This document shows, in pieces, positions 35,050-46,886 of a stretch of 64,000 nt of DNA. Within the stretch, counting starts at the first letter, position 1. Each line of letters begins with the position of its first letter. Origin of the DNA: Cyrtodaria siliqua (lineage: Eukaryota > Mollusca > Bivalvia > Adapedonta > Hiatellidae); NCBI GenBank assembly GCA_037043455.1, contig JAWPHD010001225.1, positions 263,001 through 327,000 on the forward strand, read 5' to 3'. The position numbers and the translations under genes were made by a program. The notes below the pieces were generated by a model. It was not told the DNA's origin. It did not search any database and was given only the letters and a program-made list of their open reading frames with translations.

Positions 35050-38040
35050 GAAATAAACCTGAGTGACTGAGACTAATGGACATATCTCCAAATCAAATAC
35101 ACACGTTGATAAACGTTCACGACAAAACAGGAATGAAACTAACTGTCTTGTCAAAGTTCAATAAAATGCACTGAAATCTTGAGTTTGACACACAAGGTAT
35201 TTTTTAACATAAAATTCAAAATAATAAAGGGTCATAATTCAAGCAAAAACCGTTAAGAATACATTGTCTAATGACCTAACCAGTTGTTCATCATACAGAG
35301 GTTATGATACTCATTACTTGAGGTAATATTCAAATCAACTTATGGAAATGCGATCTAATAACACAGGGCCATAACTCTGATAAAATGCATGTAATTGTAA
35401 AGTATAAAGTCGAAACGATTGTCAAGATGAATCACTGTATAAGGTTTCAAAATAATCCATTTACAATAAACTGTATCTTACAGTATAGTTGACGCACACT
35501 GAAAATAAAAAAAAATCTAACTCTAGAGATGATGTAGACCTAATATCAAATGTTGGTGTTATACTGTATCATCCTGTAATGTTTCAAGACAATATATTAA
35601 CAAGAGGCCCAAGAGGGCCTATGGACTCTCTACTGGCTAAAGATAACGTTTATATATAAGGGGCATAACTCTTTCAAAAATCATTCAACCGGAACATGGC
35701 GATGATATCTGCAACTAGGCTTGGTACTGAGCATCCCTGCCAAGATTCTTTGTAATCCAGCCAGATGTTCAGGAGAACTAGTCTGTACAATGTTAGTGTA
35801 TTAAAACCTTTAATGGGTCATAACTCTGCCAAAATTCATTCAACTGGATCACGACAATGAATTGCGCAACTAGGCTTGATACGTATCATCTCTGCCAATA
35901 TTCATTGAAATCGGGCCAGGGGATCAGAAGAATTAGTTGTGACAAATTTTGTGCATTAAAACCTAAAAAAGGTCAAAAATCATTAAACCAGAACATGACA
36001 ATGACAGGTGCAACTAGGCGTGGTACTGATCATCCCCGCCAAGATTCGTTGAAATCCGGGAAGGAGTTCATAAGAGACTAATCTGGACAAAGTCTGTGTA
36101 ATAAAACATTTAAAGGGAAATAATTCTGCCAAAACTAATTCAACCGGAATAGGGCGACTATTTGCACAACTAGGCTTGATACTGATCATCCTTGTCAAGT
36201 TTCGTTGAAATCCGACCAGGGGTTCAGGAGAACTAGCCCGGAAAATGTTTTTGTATCAAAACACTTTAAAGGGCCACAACTCCGACAAAAATAGGTAAAC
36301 CGGAACACGACGATGAAAAAATTTCATTGAAATCCAGCGAGAGGTTCAGGGGAATTAGTCCAGACAAAGTTTGTGTATTAAAACCTTTAAAGGGCCATAA
36401 CTCTGCCAAAAATCATTCAACTGGAACACGGTGATGATATGCACAACTAGACCTGAAATTGATCATCCCTAAAAAGTTTCGTTTAAATCAGGCGAGGAGT
36501 TTAGGAGAACTAGTCAGGACAAAGTGTGTGTATTAAAGCCTTTAAAGGACCGTAACTCCACCAGAATCATTCAACCGAAACACGGTGACTATATGTACAA
36601 CTATACTTGGTGCTGGTCACCCTGCAAAGTGTCACTAAAATCCAGCCAAATGAAGGCCCTTTCGTCTTAATGTGGCCAAAATATAACATTCAGAAAATCA
36701 AGGGCCATAACTCCGGTGTCAATGGTTCAATCTGGCTGGTATTCGAACTTGTCCGAGCTGTCATTTATATTAACAATTTGGTAAAGCTTGGTAAAGATCG
36801 GATGAAAAATGAAGGCCCTATCGTCTTAACGATGCAAAATATAGCATTTTTAACTAAATCAAGGGCCTTAAATCCACTGTTACTGGTCCAATCTGGCTGG
36901 TTTTCGAACTTCTCCGGGCTTCCATTGATATTAACAATCTAGTAAAGTTTGGTAAAGATCGGATTAAAAATTAAGCCCCTATCATCTTAACGAGGCAAAT
37001 TATAGCATTTTTAACTAAATCAAGGGCCAAATAAATCCGCTGTTACGAGATTGATCTGGCTGATTTTCGAACTTGTCCAATCTGTCATTGATAGCAATAA
37101 ACTAGTAAAGATTGGTAAAGGTCGGATGAAAGATGAAGCCCCTAACGAGGCAAAATATAGCATTTTTTAACTAAATCAAGGGTAATAACTCCGCTGTTAC
37201 TGGTCCGATCTGGCTGGTTTTCAAACTTCTCCGAGCTTTTATTGATATTAACAATCTGGTAAAGTTTGGTAAATATCGGATGTAAAATGAAGGCCCTATC
37301 GTTTTAACGACGCAAAATATAGCATTTTTAACTAAATTACTGGTCCGATCTAGCTGGTTTTCGAACTTGTCCGAGCTTTCATTGATATTAACAATCTGTT
37401 AAAGTTTGGTAAAGATGATCGGATGAAAAATGAAGGCTCTATCGTCTTAACGATGTAAAAGTTAACGGTCAGATGACAGACTACGGACGACGTACAAATC
37501 GCCATCCCATAGGCTCTGCAGTAGCTAAAAACTGTGACAGGAAGAAAGAAATAACAACGGGACGTAACTCTTGATATTATTGACTTAATCGTGATACCAA
37601 CTCATCATGTAACGTTTCAAATGTTCTCTCCAAATTGTGGAATGATTTAGACGCACGACTTTGATATCAAGGATCATAAGGCTGGTAATATACATGTGAT
37701 CCTCACGCCGAAACGATAAACGCATCCTGACATAATACCATACCATGCAGTCTAGTTCAGGTTAGACACACAGCGTTCGATACTTTCAAGGAAGATGCGT
37801 AACTCTGGTAATATGTTCTTGACCAAAGTTGGTATACAATTCGAACAGGAAATGTAGCTTTCACAGAACAGTCAAAATGACGATCTTGGCACGACACTCA
37901 AGTATCCTTAAATACGGTTTCAAACTAATCCGTCAAAAACTGTGAGAGGAGTAAGACAGCAATTACTGGACGTACGGATGGTCGGACGTGAGGGACAACT
38001 TAATGATATATCCCCCACGCACCATGCGGTGGCGAAATAT
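35050..38040 (+). mobile_element. outer pearl-type element interrupted by another
   Basis: The left part (about 35050-35600) and right part (37537-38040) share the style CATAACTCTGATAAAA / CGTAACTC. The right end has GGACGTACGGATGGTCGGACG and CACGCACCATGCGGTGGCG. An inner element starting ACAAGAGGCCCAAGAGGGCC sits between them. There is no coding capacity. Class assignment is from remembered bivalve repeats. Confidence 0.5.
35601..37536 (+). mobile_element. inner pearl-type element with two tandem-repeat cores
   Basis: Begins ACAAGAGGCCCAAGAGGGCC and ends near CCCATAGGCTCTGCAGTAGC. The first core (about 35640-36640) has units of about 155 bp with GGCCATAACTCTGCCAAAA and GAAATCCGGCCAGG, 6-7 copies. 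The second core (about 36650-37450) has units of about 160 bp with GAAGGCCCTATCGTCTTAAC and TAACAATCTGGTAAAG, about 5 copies. Forward open frames across it come from the repeat units. Confidence 0.65.
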
Positions 38041-39731
38041 GTTTTGGACACATAGCAGCAATGTTACAGAAACATTCAGATCCAAGGAAAAAGAGAGAAA
38101 CAGTCAAACTGCAGGTTAACAGCGAATGTCGTCGTAGAAATCGGCGAGTTTCGGTAGAGCGTATGTCACTATACAGATATCCATCGAGTAAAAGGCGTGC
38201 AACAGCAGAGCTGACGGAAGACGGGATGAGGGGAAGCGAAAGTAATGCAGTGGAAAAAAAAGAAACATGTTTTGGAACTTGACTGATATTAGTGGATAGT
38301 TTTTACCTTATATAAAAGAGAGTTCTTTTAAACTGTTAAACCGACTGAAACAGTTATTAAAAAGTACCCAAACACAGTATGAAACTTACCCAAGCACATG
38401 CGTGTAGATTCCGATAGCCGAACCGCAATGTTTAAATTATATTATCACGTGTTTGTTATAAAATCTACATACATCTAGCTATGTCAAAACCTCGTCAGAT
38501 AACCTTAATAATAACTTCCAATGTTAGGTCTTACAAATGTAAAAACGTACAAACAATAGTCTAAACACGAGAACACATTCATTACTTTCTAGCCATCGTA
38601 TAGGGCACCCGCATAGCTATGTTACCTGGCATGGCGGTGTCGGTGATCTGCGGTGATAGAAACGTCAGCGATAAGAACGTTTGGCGAGGGTTTGCAAATA
38701 AATCCTAAATAAATATAGCCTTTCAAACGAATGGATGGAAACGAAGGCATATTGACTTTAGTTCAGACATGATTTTTTTTTTTAGTAAAGTAAAGAGCAT
38801 TTAATTATCTCATCAGGTTAGTGGTTTACCGACCACCGCTGGGGTAAAAAACAAGTCGTGACCTATAAAACCCGCAAATGCTTAATTATATCATGAAATA
38901 ATAAATTATATTTCAGGTGCCAGTTTGTTGATAACCACGTGGTTATGTGTTTATGTTAAATACTGACTATTAGATAGGATCGAGTGTGGGTGAGGGGTAT
39001 GGCCTCCTGTTCCACAACTGTTAATTTACTTGGTTTACATTCTAAAAAAAAGAATAAAGGCAATAGTGATATTTTTTCTAAATTAAAAACTGAGGTGCAT
39101 GCCGAACTCGCCGTCCTAAATAAATTGCTGTTTAACAGCGATTTGTCATAAACGGACTTAATGTAATGCAACAAATTATATGTATTTTAAAATTCCGATT
39201 CCATATATGTTATGATAAAACATCCACACTATTTTGATCAATCTAGTGTCAAGTACAACACACGAAAATGCATCATTTTAATGTTGGCCATATCATTAGG
39301 CTTCCGAGCAGTAGTTAACGGGAAAGGTTATCAGCGAATTTTCCAGCGTCAGAAACTACTGCTGTGAACTGTGGTTTCGGTGATTCCTTATTACATTATC
39401 TTTCCCCCCTTAAAAATTAATACAATTTATATTTGCCTAATTTATAAAATATAGTGAGGAGAGATTGTTGGAACAAAAAGCATTTGTTAACAAAAGCATC
39501 AAACTTGGTACACAGCTAGACAATATCCTACTTAACAGTTTTGGTTATAAACCAACTTCAGATTTTTAAAACTGACGTCATCAAATACGTCAAACATTAC
39601 CTATGAAACACATATACACATGTATTAGGTTGCGACAAAAGTTCTTATCAAGTAATCACACAAAAGTTTGTATTATTATCGCTAATACTTTTAAAACATA
39701 TTTCTTGTCATATATATTATATAGTATCAGT
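38041..39731. other. gene-free; two short unassigned frames
   Basis: Open frames at 38061-38282 (+, rich in R, K and E) and 38999-39151 (+, 50 codons, MASCSTTVNLLGLHSKKKN) have plausible composition but no recognisable family, splice support or neighbours. Confidence 0.35.
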
Positions 39732-40074
39732 CACAGGGGGTCGGCACGGTGTTGGGATGGTGTTTAAATGGTTTGGTATAGAGTCCTAAAACCCCAAATA
39801 TCGAAAACCCATATTACTAAGTATACATATTAACATTTGGTATAGAGTCCTAAAACCCCAAATATCGAAAACCCATATTACTAAGTATACATATTAACAT
39901 GTATACTTAGTAATATGGGTTTTCGATATTTGAGGTTTTAGGACTCTATACCAAACCATTTAAACACCATCCCAAATATGTATACTTAGTAATATGGGTT
40001 TTCGATATTTGGGGTTTTAGGACTCTATACCAAACCATTTAAACACCATCCCAACACCGTGCCGACCCCCTGTG
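39732..40074. mobile_element. hAT-type foldback MITE with 8-bp target duplication
   Basis: 343 bp with terminal inverted repeats over 90 bp long, starting CACAGGGGGTCGGCACGG. The flanking GTATCAGT occurs at 39724-39731 and 40075-40082 without mismatch. The arms themselves contain a partial duplication (TTTGGTATAGAGTCC twice on each side). Eight-base duplications and CAGGG-type ends are typical of hAT elements; no transposase is present. The perfect duplication suggests a young insertion. Confidence 0.85.
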
Positions 40075-40279
40075 GTATCAGTGTTCACTACAAGGTTATC
40101 ACAAAAGTGGTACAACTGTGCAATGCTGAGATCACGTGTTAGTGTAAACAATATAATTACAAAACACAATATAATAGCAGAAAACATAATAACGTGTAAT
40201 TTCATTTCCCAATACTGGACTATCGTCAAATCAGCCATTGGGAATCCATGCAATCACTGAACGTTCAACTGTAGACATT

Positions 40280-40525
40280 GGAATTGAATTGAATTGCATT
40301 TTATAGTCGCACCAACAACTAATGTCATATGGCGACTTTCCGGTTTCCATTGGTGGAGAAAGACAACAGGTGCCCCTCTGGGCAATTTTCGTGCACGGGC
40401 GGGCATCTGTATAGAACCACCGACGTTCCGCAAGCCAGCGGGATAGCTTCCTCACATAATGATTCCATGGTCCATGAGGGATCGAACCCACAGCATTCAG
40501 GGCAAGTGATTTCAGACAGGTATTA
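40280..40525 (-). mobile_element. SINE-like retroposon with AATTC tail
   Basis: The minus strand reads a B-box-like TGGGTTCGATCCC, a conserved body, and a 3' end GTTGGTGCGACTATAAAATG followed by AATTC repeats. The tail matches the style of the retroposons at 19031 and 53140. A 178-codon minus frame across it is coincidental. Confidence 0.7.
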
Positions 40526-40789
40526 GGTTGGCTCACTGAACAAAACGCAAAGTTATCAGTTTTACAAGAGCTGACCCCAGATGAAAAACAATTAAGAACG
40601 TGATTTTGTTCTCCATAAAATACAGCTTGGCAAAACAATGCTAACCATCCAGACTGGAGTTGATTTTGTTCTGTTATTTTCCCAAAAATAATACCTTGCC
40701 AAAGATCACGTGCTTGTGTTGCCATTTGTATGACATTTAGGGCCAGGAAAGATTTCACATGAAACATAGTGATTCAATTGAAGAAGTTC

Positions 40790-41397
40790 ACGCAGGCGAC
40801 AATATTGCCATACCACGCAGGCGACAATATTGCCATACTACGCAGGCGACAATATTGCCATACAACGCAGTCGACAATATTGTCATACCACCAAGGCGAC
40901 AATATTGCCATACCTTGAAGGCGACAATATTGCCATACTACGCAGGCGACAATATTGCCATATTACGCATAACTTGAAGGAGACAATATTTAAATACTAC
41001 GCAGGCGACAATATTGCTATAACACGCAGGCGACACTATTTCCATACCACGCAGGCGACAATATTGCCATACTACGCAGGCGACACTATTTCCATACGAC
41101 GCAGGCGACACTATTTCCATACCACGCAGGCGACACTATTGTCAAACCACGCAGGCGACAATATTGCCATACCACGAAGGCTACAATATTGCCAATATTG
41201 CTATACCACGCAGGCGACACTATTTCCATACCACGCAAGCGACAATATTGCCATACTACGCAGGCGACACTATTTCCATACGACGCAGGCGACACTATTT
41301 CCATACCACGCAGGCGACGCTATTGTCATACCACGCAGGCGACAATATTGCCATACCACGCAGGCGACAATATTGCCATACTATGCAGGCGACAATA
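40790..41397 (+). repeat. 25-bp minisatellite, about 24 copies, open on both strands
   Basis: The unit is ACGCAGGCGACAATATTGCC plus ATACC, with a second variant having CACTATTTCC in place of CAATATTGCC. Period 25 is confirmed at 40791, 40816 and 40841. Each unit of the first type contains the palindrome CAATATTG. Long frames on both strands (up to 231 codons) result from the stop-free unit. Confidence 0.95.
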
Positions 41398-42365
41398 AAA
41401 TTAAATCTCATTCCAACACTCATATTGTTTCGTATATTCTGATTCAACAAAAAAGGAGTCAACTTCAAGGTCATCCAAAGGTAAATAAATATAAAATTTG
41501 GAAGAGTTGCGAAATACCTGAATGAGCTCGGACTTTGACCTTGCCCTTATAAATGAACTGGTTTTAAGCCCGCGACACAAATAGTTGTTGACGACGAATA
41601 CGTGTATCAAATTTAAATAATTTATCATCATGTTTTCCAAAGTTTAAAGGTGGGCACGACCATTGCCTATATATATATGTATAACGTACAGATACGACCT
41701 TTGGTAGGTAGGCCTTTGATCCCTAAATATGTCCCGATTTTAGAATGCGACGCAATGCATTGTTTTGATATGTTGCATTGTGGGCAATGTTAAGATGATG
41801 TGATATAATGATGGCGATATGTCCTTTCGGATCACCAAGCCCAATAGTTTTGACTTTAAAGTAGAATGCCACGTAAGCCGGTGTTAGTGGGGCGTGAAAT
41901 GTGTTGCTGCTTATACTACCTCTCATGAACAGGCTCTTGCTACTTGTTCCTTGTTGGTGTTTGTTACTTTCAATGTACTCCCTTTTCAGTACTTACTGAC
42001 ATTCACATTAACGGTTGTTTAGTGATGTGAGACGGCTGTAAAAGTGTTTTCTCTCTTGCTTGTGTTTGCTGCTTCTAAAGGATTCCCTTTTCAGTATTTA
42101 TTGACATTCACATGAGCGTTTGTTTAGTGCTGTATGGCGGTTGTAAAAAGGCAGTAGCGTCATTTATTACTGGTCCTTTAAGATCAGCAAGCTCAAAGAT
42201 GAATACCGCTTAAGCCTGTTGTAGGGTGTGGAGTGTGGGGTGAGGAGGGGAAGTGAGATTTGTGCTGCGTATATTACTTTCATGAACAAACTCAATAAAA
42301 CCGAGTCTGCTACATTTCTCTCTTGTTTGTGTTTGCTGCTTTCAATGAATCCCCTTTTCAGTAAG
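41398..42365. repeat. diverged retroposon pieces and about 105-bp tandem repeat
   Basis: Pieces resembling the 5' part of family P occur at about 41860-41935 and 42205-42300 (GGCGTGAAA.GTGTTGC..CT, ATACTACCTCTCATGAAC). Between and after them a unit with CCCTTTTCAGTA.TTA and GACATTCACAT repeats near 41957 and 42062, partly again at 42327. No gene is recognised. Confidence 0.5.
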
Positions 42366-42505
42366 TTAGAAGGTGGCGATGATATGATGACGGTGATATG
42401 GCGATATGATGGCGATGATATGATAACGGCGATATGGTGATACGATGGCGATACTATGATAGTGATGGTATGGTTATTCGATGGCGATGATGCGATGTTA
42501 CGGTG
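42366..42505 (+). repeat. GATGGCGATGATATGATgacG-type tandem repeat
   Basis: Irregular units of about 12-18 bp combining GATGGCGAT, GATATGGCGAT and GATATGATAACGGC. Confidence 0.75.
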
Positions 42506-42656
42506 GCGTGATTGCCAGGAGTAGCATCTTGTATTGCGGATTATAAATAATTTCAATTATGACCAAGTACAGGTTGATGAATAAGTATACCATTTTCTCA
42601 AATGTCTTTTTTTATGGTGGCCATATTGGATTGTGAGACACGTTTTCCGGAGTAAA

Positions 42657-42877
42657 ATTAGAACGTCCTGCCTTATACCATAGTCTGGGTCTACAGGATT
42701 AAACATATTACACTTGGGGACGTCTTCATATGGATCCAAAAATGTGTGTATGCCAGACGAAGACAAAGAACTTATATTCAGAGGTTCCGTTAATCCTCTG
42801 TAAGGTGTCAGATCGGTCAAAGGTTTGTATCTGAAGTCCGAGGTCGTAGTCGAAAGTATTGCTTTAAAAAATACTCC
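42657..42877 (-). CDS. unrecognised protein-like segment, possible exon
   Basis: The minus strand is open after an in-frame TGA near 42878. It reads composition-balanced sequence with SDFRYKPLTDLTPYRGLTEP, LNISSLSSSGIHTFLDPYED and FNPVDPDY, followed by a possible donor (G|GTATAAGG, about 42672) or by further open codons to 42557. A candidate acceptor is TTTTTTAAAG near 42868. The 'TFLDPYED' style resembles juxtamembrane regions of receptor kinases, but no domain is visible and the match is too short to name. Confidence 0.25.
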
Positions 42878-43133
42878 GCCTCAGTGGAACATGGAACATT
42901 TCAGAAAAAGACATTTCAGAAAAAGACATTTCATGGATGATAACGTTGTCTTGGCATGAGCAGTTAGGAAAATTGATTAATTTAGGACAAGTTTTACGAG
43001 TCATGCAGATGACGACAAACTCATGTGTTTTTCTGACAGGGAGAAAAAGAAAAACCGCAATCGGCATTTTTTTTTGACTGTGAGCATTCTATCGCCTAGG
43101 TATGTTTATTGACGGAAATGAATTGCATTGCCT

Positions 43134-43253
43134 TCAATGATTGTTTTTCAATCGCTTTTCATCCGTTGCTGAGAAATCAATGGCCTGAAGGACCCTGGGC
43201 TCTTCCTTAATTAGGTCACCGGTCTGCTTAAAATCATGTATTTCTCTCTTATC
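43134..43253 (-). CDS. unrecognised short protein-like segment
   Basis: 39 codons open between an in-frame TAA and TGA. It contains DFKQTGDLIKEEPRVLQAID and FSATDEKRLKNN, acidic/basic and unlike AT-driven noise. It lies upstream of 42657-42877 on the same strand, so both could be pieces of one decayed or multi-exon gene. No splice sites of good quality were found. Confidence 0.2.
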   Translation of the reverse strand, partial: DKREIHDFKQTGDLIKEEPRVLQAIDFSATDEKRLKNNH

Positions 43254-43274
43254 TTAAGGAGCGTTCTCAGACTG

Positions 43275-44070
43275 ATACAAACGCATTTGATAATAACATT
43301 GTATGCGGACTGATGCAACCACGCATTTGATGATTATCGCGGAGTGATACATATGATGATTATGTTGTACGCGTACTGATACACGCGCATTTGATAATTA
43401 AGTGGTACGCAGACTGATATACAAACTAATTATGTTGTACGGGCGGACTGATATACATGCAATTGTGACTATGTTGTACACGTATTTGTGATTATGTTGT
43501 ACACGTAATGATACACACGCATTTGATGAGTATGGTGTACAAGTAATGATACACACACAAGTGTGACTATGGTGTACGTGGGCTGAGACGCAGGCATTTG
43601 ATGATTATGTTGTACAGTTAATGATACACACACAAGTCTGACTATGTTGTACGTGGATTGAGACGCAGGTATTTAATGATTATGTTGTACACGTAATGAT
43701 ACACACGCAAGTGTGACTATGTTGTACGTGGATTGAGACGCAGGTATTTAATGATTATGTTGTACACGTAATGATACACACGCAGGTGTGACTATGTTGT
43801 ACGTGGACTGAGACGCAGGCATTTGATGATTATGTTGTACACGTACTGATACACACGCAAGTGTGACTTTGTTGTACGTGGACTGAGACGCAGGCATTTG
43901 ATGATTATGTTGTACACGTAATGATACACACGCAGGTGTGACTATGTTGTACGTGGACTGAGACGCAGGCATTTGATGATTATGTTGTACACGTACTGAT
44001 ACACACGCAAGTGTGACTTTGTTGTACGTGGACTGAGACGCAGGCATTTGATGATTATGTTGTACACGTA
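43275..44070 (+). repeat. 75-bp minisatellite with 150-bp higher-order period
   Basis: From 43741 on, units start CAGG at 43741, 43816, 43891, 43966 and 44041, exactly 75 bp apart. Two unit types alternate (ACACGCAGGTGTGACTATG and ACACGCAAGTGTGACTTTG), giving a 150-bp period. The left part (43275-43740) has shorter, degenerate units. Confidence 0.95.
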
Positions 44071-44214
44071 TTTAAAATGGTATGTGCATTGGTCGCATAA
44101 AGGAAACGAGATGCGTGCATGCTCCCTGAAATGTATCCTCAACTTATCGTATGGCCGTGTATCACCCAGCAGTATTCAATTTGCAGTCCCGTTAGTAGTT
44201 TTTGAGTTATGCGC

Positions 44215-44932
44215 CGGCCAAGAATTACATGTATAAAATTACAAAGAAAAATAACTCTAATTTAAATGAAGATATAGTTATGGTTCTTGTATTCTACACT
44301 TCCTCGCATTGTCCTCTAGCATTGTATGAAGATTCGTTGCAGTAGTTTTTGAGTTTATGTTCCGGACAAGAATTATAAGTATACAATTGTAAAGGGCAAT
44401 AACTCTAATTTAAATCAAGACATCATTATGGTAATTATACTCTACACTTCCTCTCATTACCCTCTAGAATTGTGTGAAGTTCCATTGCAGTCCCTTACTA
44501 GTTTCTGAGTTATGCTCCGGACAATAATTATCAGTATAACATTACAAAGGGCAATAAAAAGAAATATAAAAAGATCGGACAGGGAAAGTAGCATTCAAGG
44601 AGGACAGTCAACCACAAAACACAGAAAGAAACACGCAAACAGACAAACAAGAAGGCAAAAGTAATAACAAATGCAAACGACATCACAAACACAAAAGGGT
44701 TGACAATAGGGCTACCGCCTTGGAAAATTCAGTGGCAAAGTACTCTTATTTGAATGAAGTTATGGTTCTTATGCGCTGCACTACCCTCATTGCCCGCTAA
44801 CAATATTTGAAGTTGTATTGCAATCCCACCGGTAGCTTTTGAGTTATGGTGGCCGATATATCCGACCGGACGGACAGACGGACAAAGCGGCAACTATAAT
44901 TATGCTCTCCGTTTAATAAGAGAACATTAATG
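44215..44932 (+). mobile_element. pearl-type element with tandem core, split by family Q
   Basis: Units of about 170 bp contain ATTACAAAG.GCAATAACTC, CTACACTTCCTC and AGTTTTTGAGTTATG. The end has GACCGGACGGACAGACGGAC. A reverse family Q piece (44573-44733) interrupts the third unit. Confidence 0.6.
44573..44733 (-). mobile_element. family Q fragment inserted in the pearl-type element
   Basis: Reads the complement of GGTTGACTGTCCTCCTTGAA and GGGTTGACAATAGGGCTACC; ends at CCGCCTTGGAA. Confidence 0.65.
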
Positions 44933-45371
44933 TTTACCCAGAAAAAGGTCTAATCGCAAACTTATTTGTAAACGTTAAAACAAAATCCAAATAAACCGAC
45001 TTATCCTGAAAGAGATATACATATATATCAAAAATAATTTTGCCAACTTCTATTTAATACCTTTATGCTGAAAAAAATGGCAACAAAAGCAAAACTTACA
45101 ATTTCACGAGGGTTTCCTTAGTATCCGTAAGAAAAGACGCAACTGTTGAATCGCTGTACGTGTAAACAAGTTTTTTTTTATATCATTATTCCTGGAATAG
45201 AGAAATCTTCAGCCCTGCATGACAGGTATATAGACATAGTTATAATGTCGTCAGTAATGTCTTGCCGGATCACAGGTGTAAGCCGAGCGATCAATCAAAC
45301 ACCTGACAAGTTCTGATCAGTTTTATTATCGATATCGTCTGTCACGTTACTTCCGTACTATTTATATTCTA
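44933..45371. other. gene-free AT-rich sequence
   Basis: Nothing recognisable. Confidence 0.4.
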
Positions 45372-45929
45372 TATACTGAAAAAAATAATTTTAGCAAGTC
45401 CTTATGTACATTTAGCTTAAAGAAATTGAATGTTATTTTATAATGTGAAGTATTATAAAACACTTGCATGACTTAGGGTGATCTTCTCTTTCACTAATTT
45501 GTTGTGATCCGATGTAAGTATCAGAGTTATCTCCCATTTAGTTAAAAGAACGTATTTCATTTTTAAAAAAATATCAGTATGATAAAGAACACGGTTAAAC
45601 GTCACTAAATGATAGTTCTGGGTTTCGAGTTATAAAAATCGCAACTACTAACCTTGTCATTATAATGCAATAACAAACCAAGGTTTTAAAAAATTGAAAT
45701 CACCTCCCTTTATATTGAAATAAGAACGACATTATAATATCTGTAAAGCAGGTAGATTAAAACATTTTGTTATTGTGTTCGCAGATATCGTTTCAAACAT
45801 AATGCCCTGCATATATCTGCTAATTATGTTGATTATAGTGTTAATTACCTCTGCCACGCATAGCCTAGAATATGCGCAAATGAATTGGCCATGCAATTTA
45901 CTTGCTAAACTTATTTTTATCTGTATATA
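45372..45929 (+). repeat. dispersed repeat, copy 2 (pairs with 813-1372)
   Basis: Colinear with 813-1372. An open frame starting within it (about 45805) has a hydrophobic, signal-like beginning, but the frame is not shared with the first copy. Confidence 0.65.
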
Positions 45930-46886
45930 TGCTCATTTATCCAGCTTTTGTGAAAACATCGCGAAAAAGATCTATACAAATTATTCACATTTAGCTTGAG
46001 AGGTGTACACATTAATTTATATTTTAAATATATTTTGAAGTTGTCTGCGTTAAAAACACTTGAATTAATGAAAATTCTATTAACACTTCAACGTTTAAGA
46101 ATGCGACGGTGTATTCTATTACACTTTCGGCGATATGTAAATAGATACAGAATACAATTGCAAATATTTGATATTTTAATAAATACACTCCGACGTAGAT
46201 ATGTAGTACACACATTCGGGTTGTAAATTGACTGGTTTATTATAACTTCTGAATTAAATATAAAATAGTTTAACGATTATAAGATGTAATTTGTAACAAG
46301 TCGAGCGTACAAATCCGTTTACCAAATTGGAAAATTGCCTAAATATGTCTGCATTGCTTGCGATATTAGGTTATATATTACATTTAGGAAGTTTTATTTC
46401 TCGTGTGAAATATATATATATATATATATAAAGGTTTAAAAGGTTACTTTCACTAATCACCTGTATTAAATTTAATATAACGTATCATTTAATTTCAACT
46501 TGAACTATATTGTTTAATAAAATGTTCATTTACTTAAAAAATACGGTAACTTTGAAATATCGCAAGTGGGCGACACTTTCTAATGAATATATTGAATCGT
46601 TTTGTTCATCGATGATTACATGATTAATCTCAGTAATTATATATTTGTAGTATCGAGTTCAACAACGATATTGTTGTTATATTATGAAATTGTAGAACTC
46701 TGTTGCGTCGGAGTTCGCGCATTTAGTTCGAACATATTGTATTCACAAGTTACATCATACACTTAAACATACAACTAAATATACAATCAGGAATGGGATT
46801 CAGAAGTAAGTTATACGCTTTTTGTGAATCTGCCTACCAGTAGACAATTTATATTTTCATGCAGGTGACAGTATTTTACGCGTATT
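45930..46886. other. gene-free AT-rich sequence
   Basis: Contains an (AT)n run at about 46411-46430. Overlapping open frames up to 46226 are arginine/leucine-rich without a recognised motif. Confidence 0.4.

Noticed and set aside
38061..38282. 73-codon plus frame rich in R/K/E
   Set aside because: No recognised family, start context or neighbours; may be chance after the pearl-type element.
40231..40767. 178-codon minus-strand open frame
   Set aside because: It runs through a SINE-like retroposon (40280-40525) into unrelated flanking DNA; no motif and no start context.
40790..41397. CRISPR-like array
   Set aside because: Units are contiguous 25-bp tandem repeats without unique spacers, in a eukaryotic context.
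40830..41525. 231-codon plus frame reading as a repeat protein
   Set aside because: Produced by a stop-free 25-bp minisatellite that is open on both strands; the period is not a multiple of 3, so the peptide cycles through frames.
45805..45999. possible secreted peptide with a hydrophobic N-terminus
   Set aside because: The frame is not preserved in the sister repeat copy at 813-1372 and the remainder has no cysteine pattern or motif.
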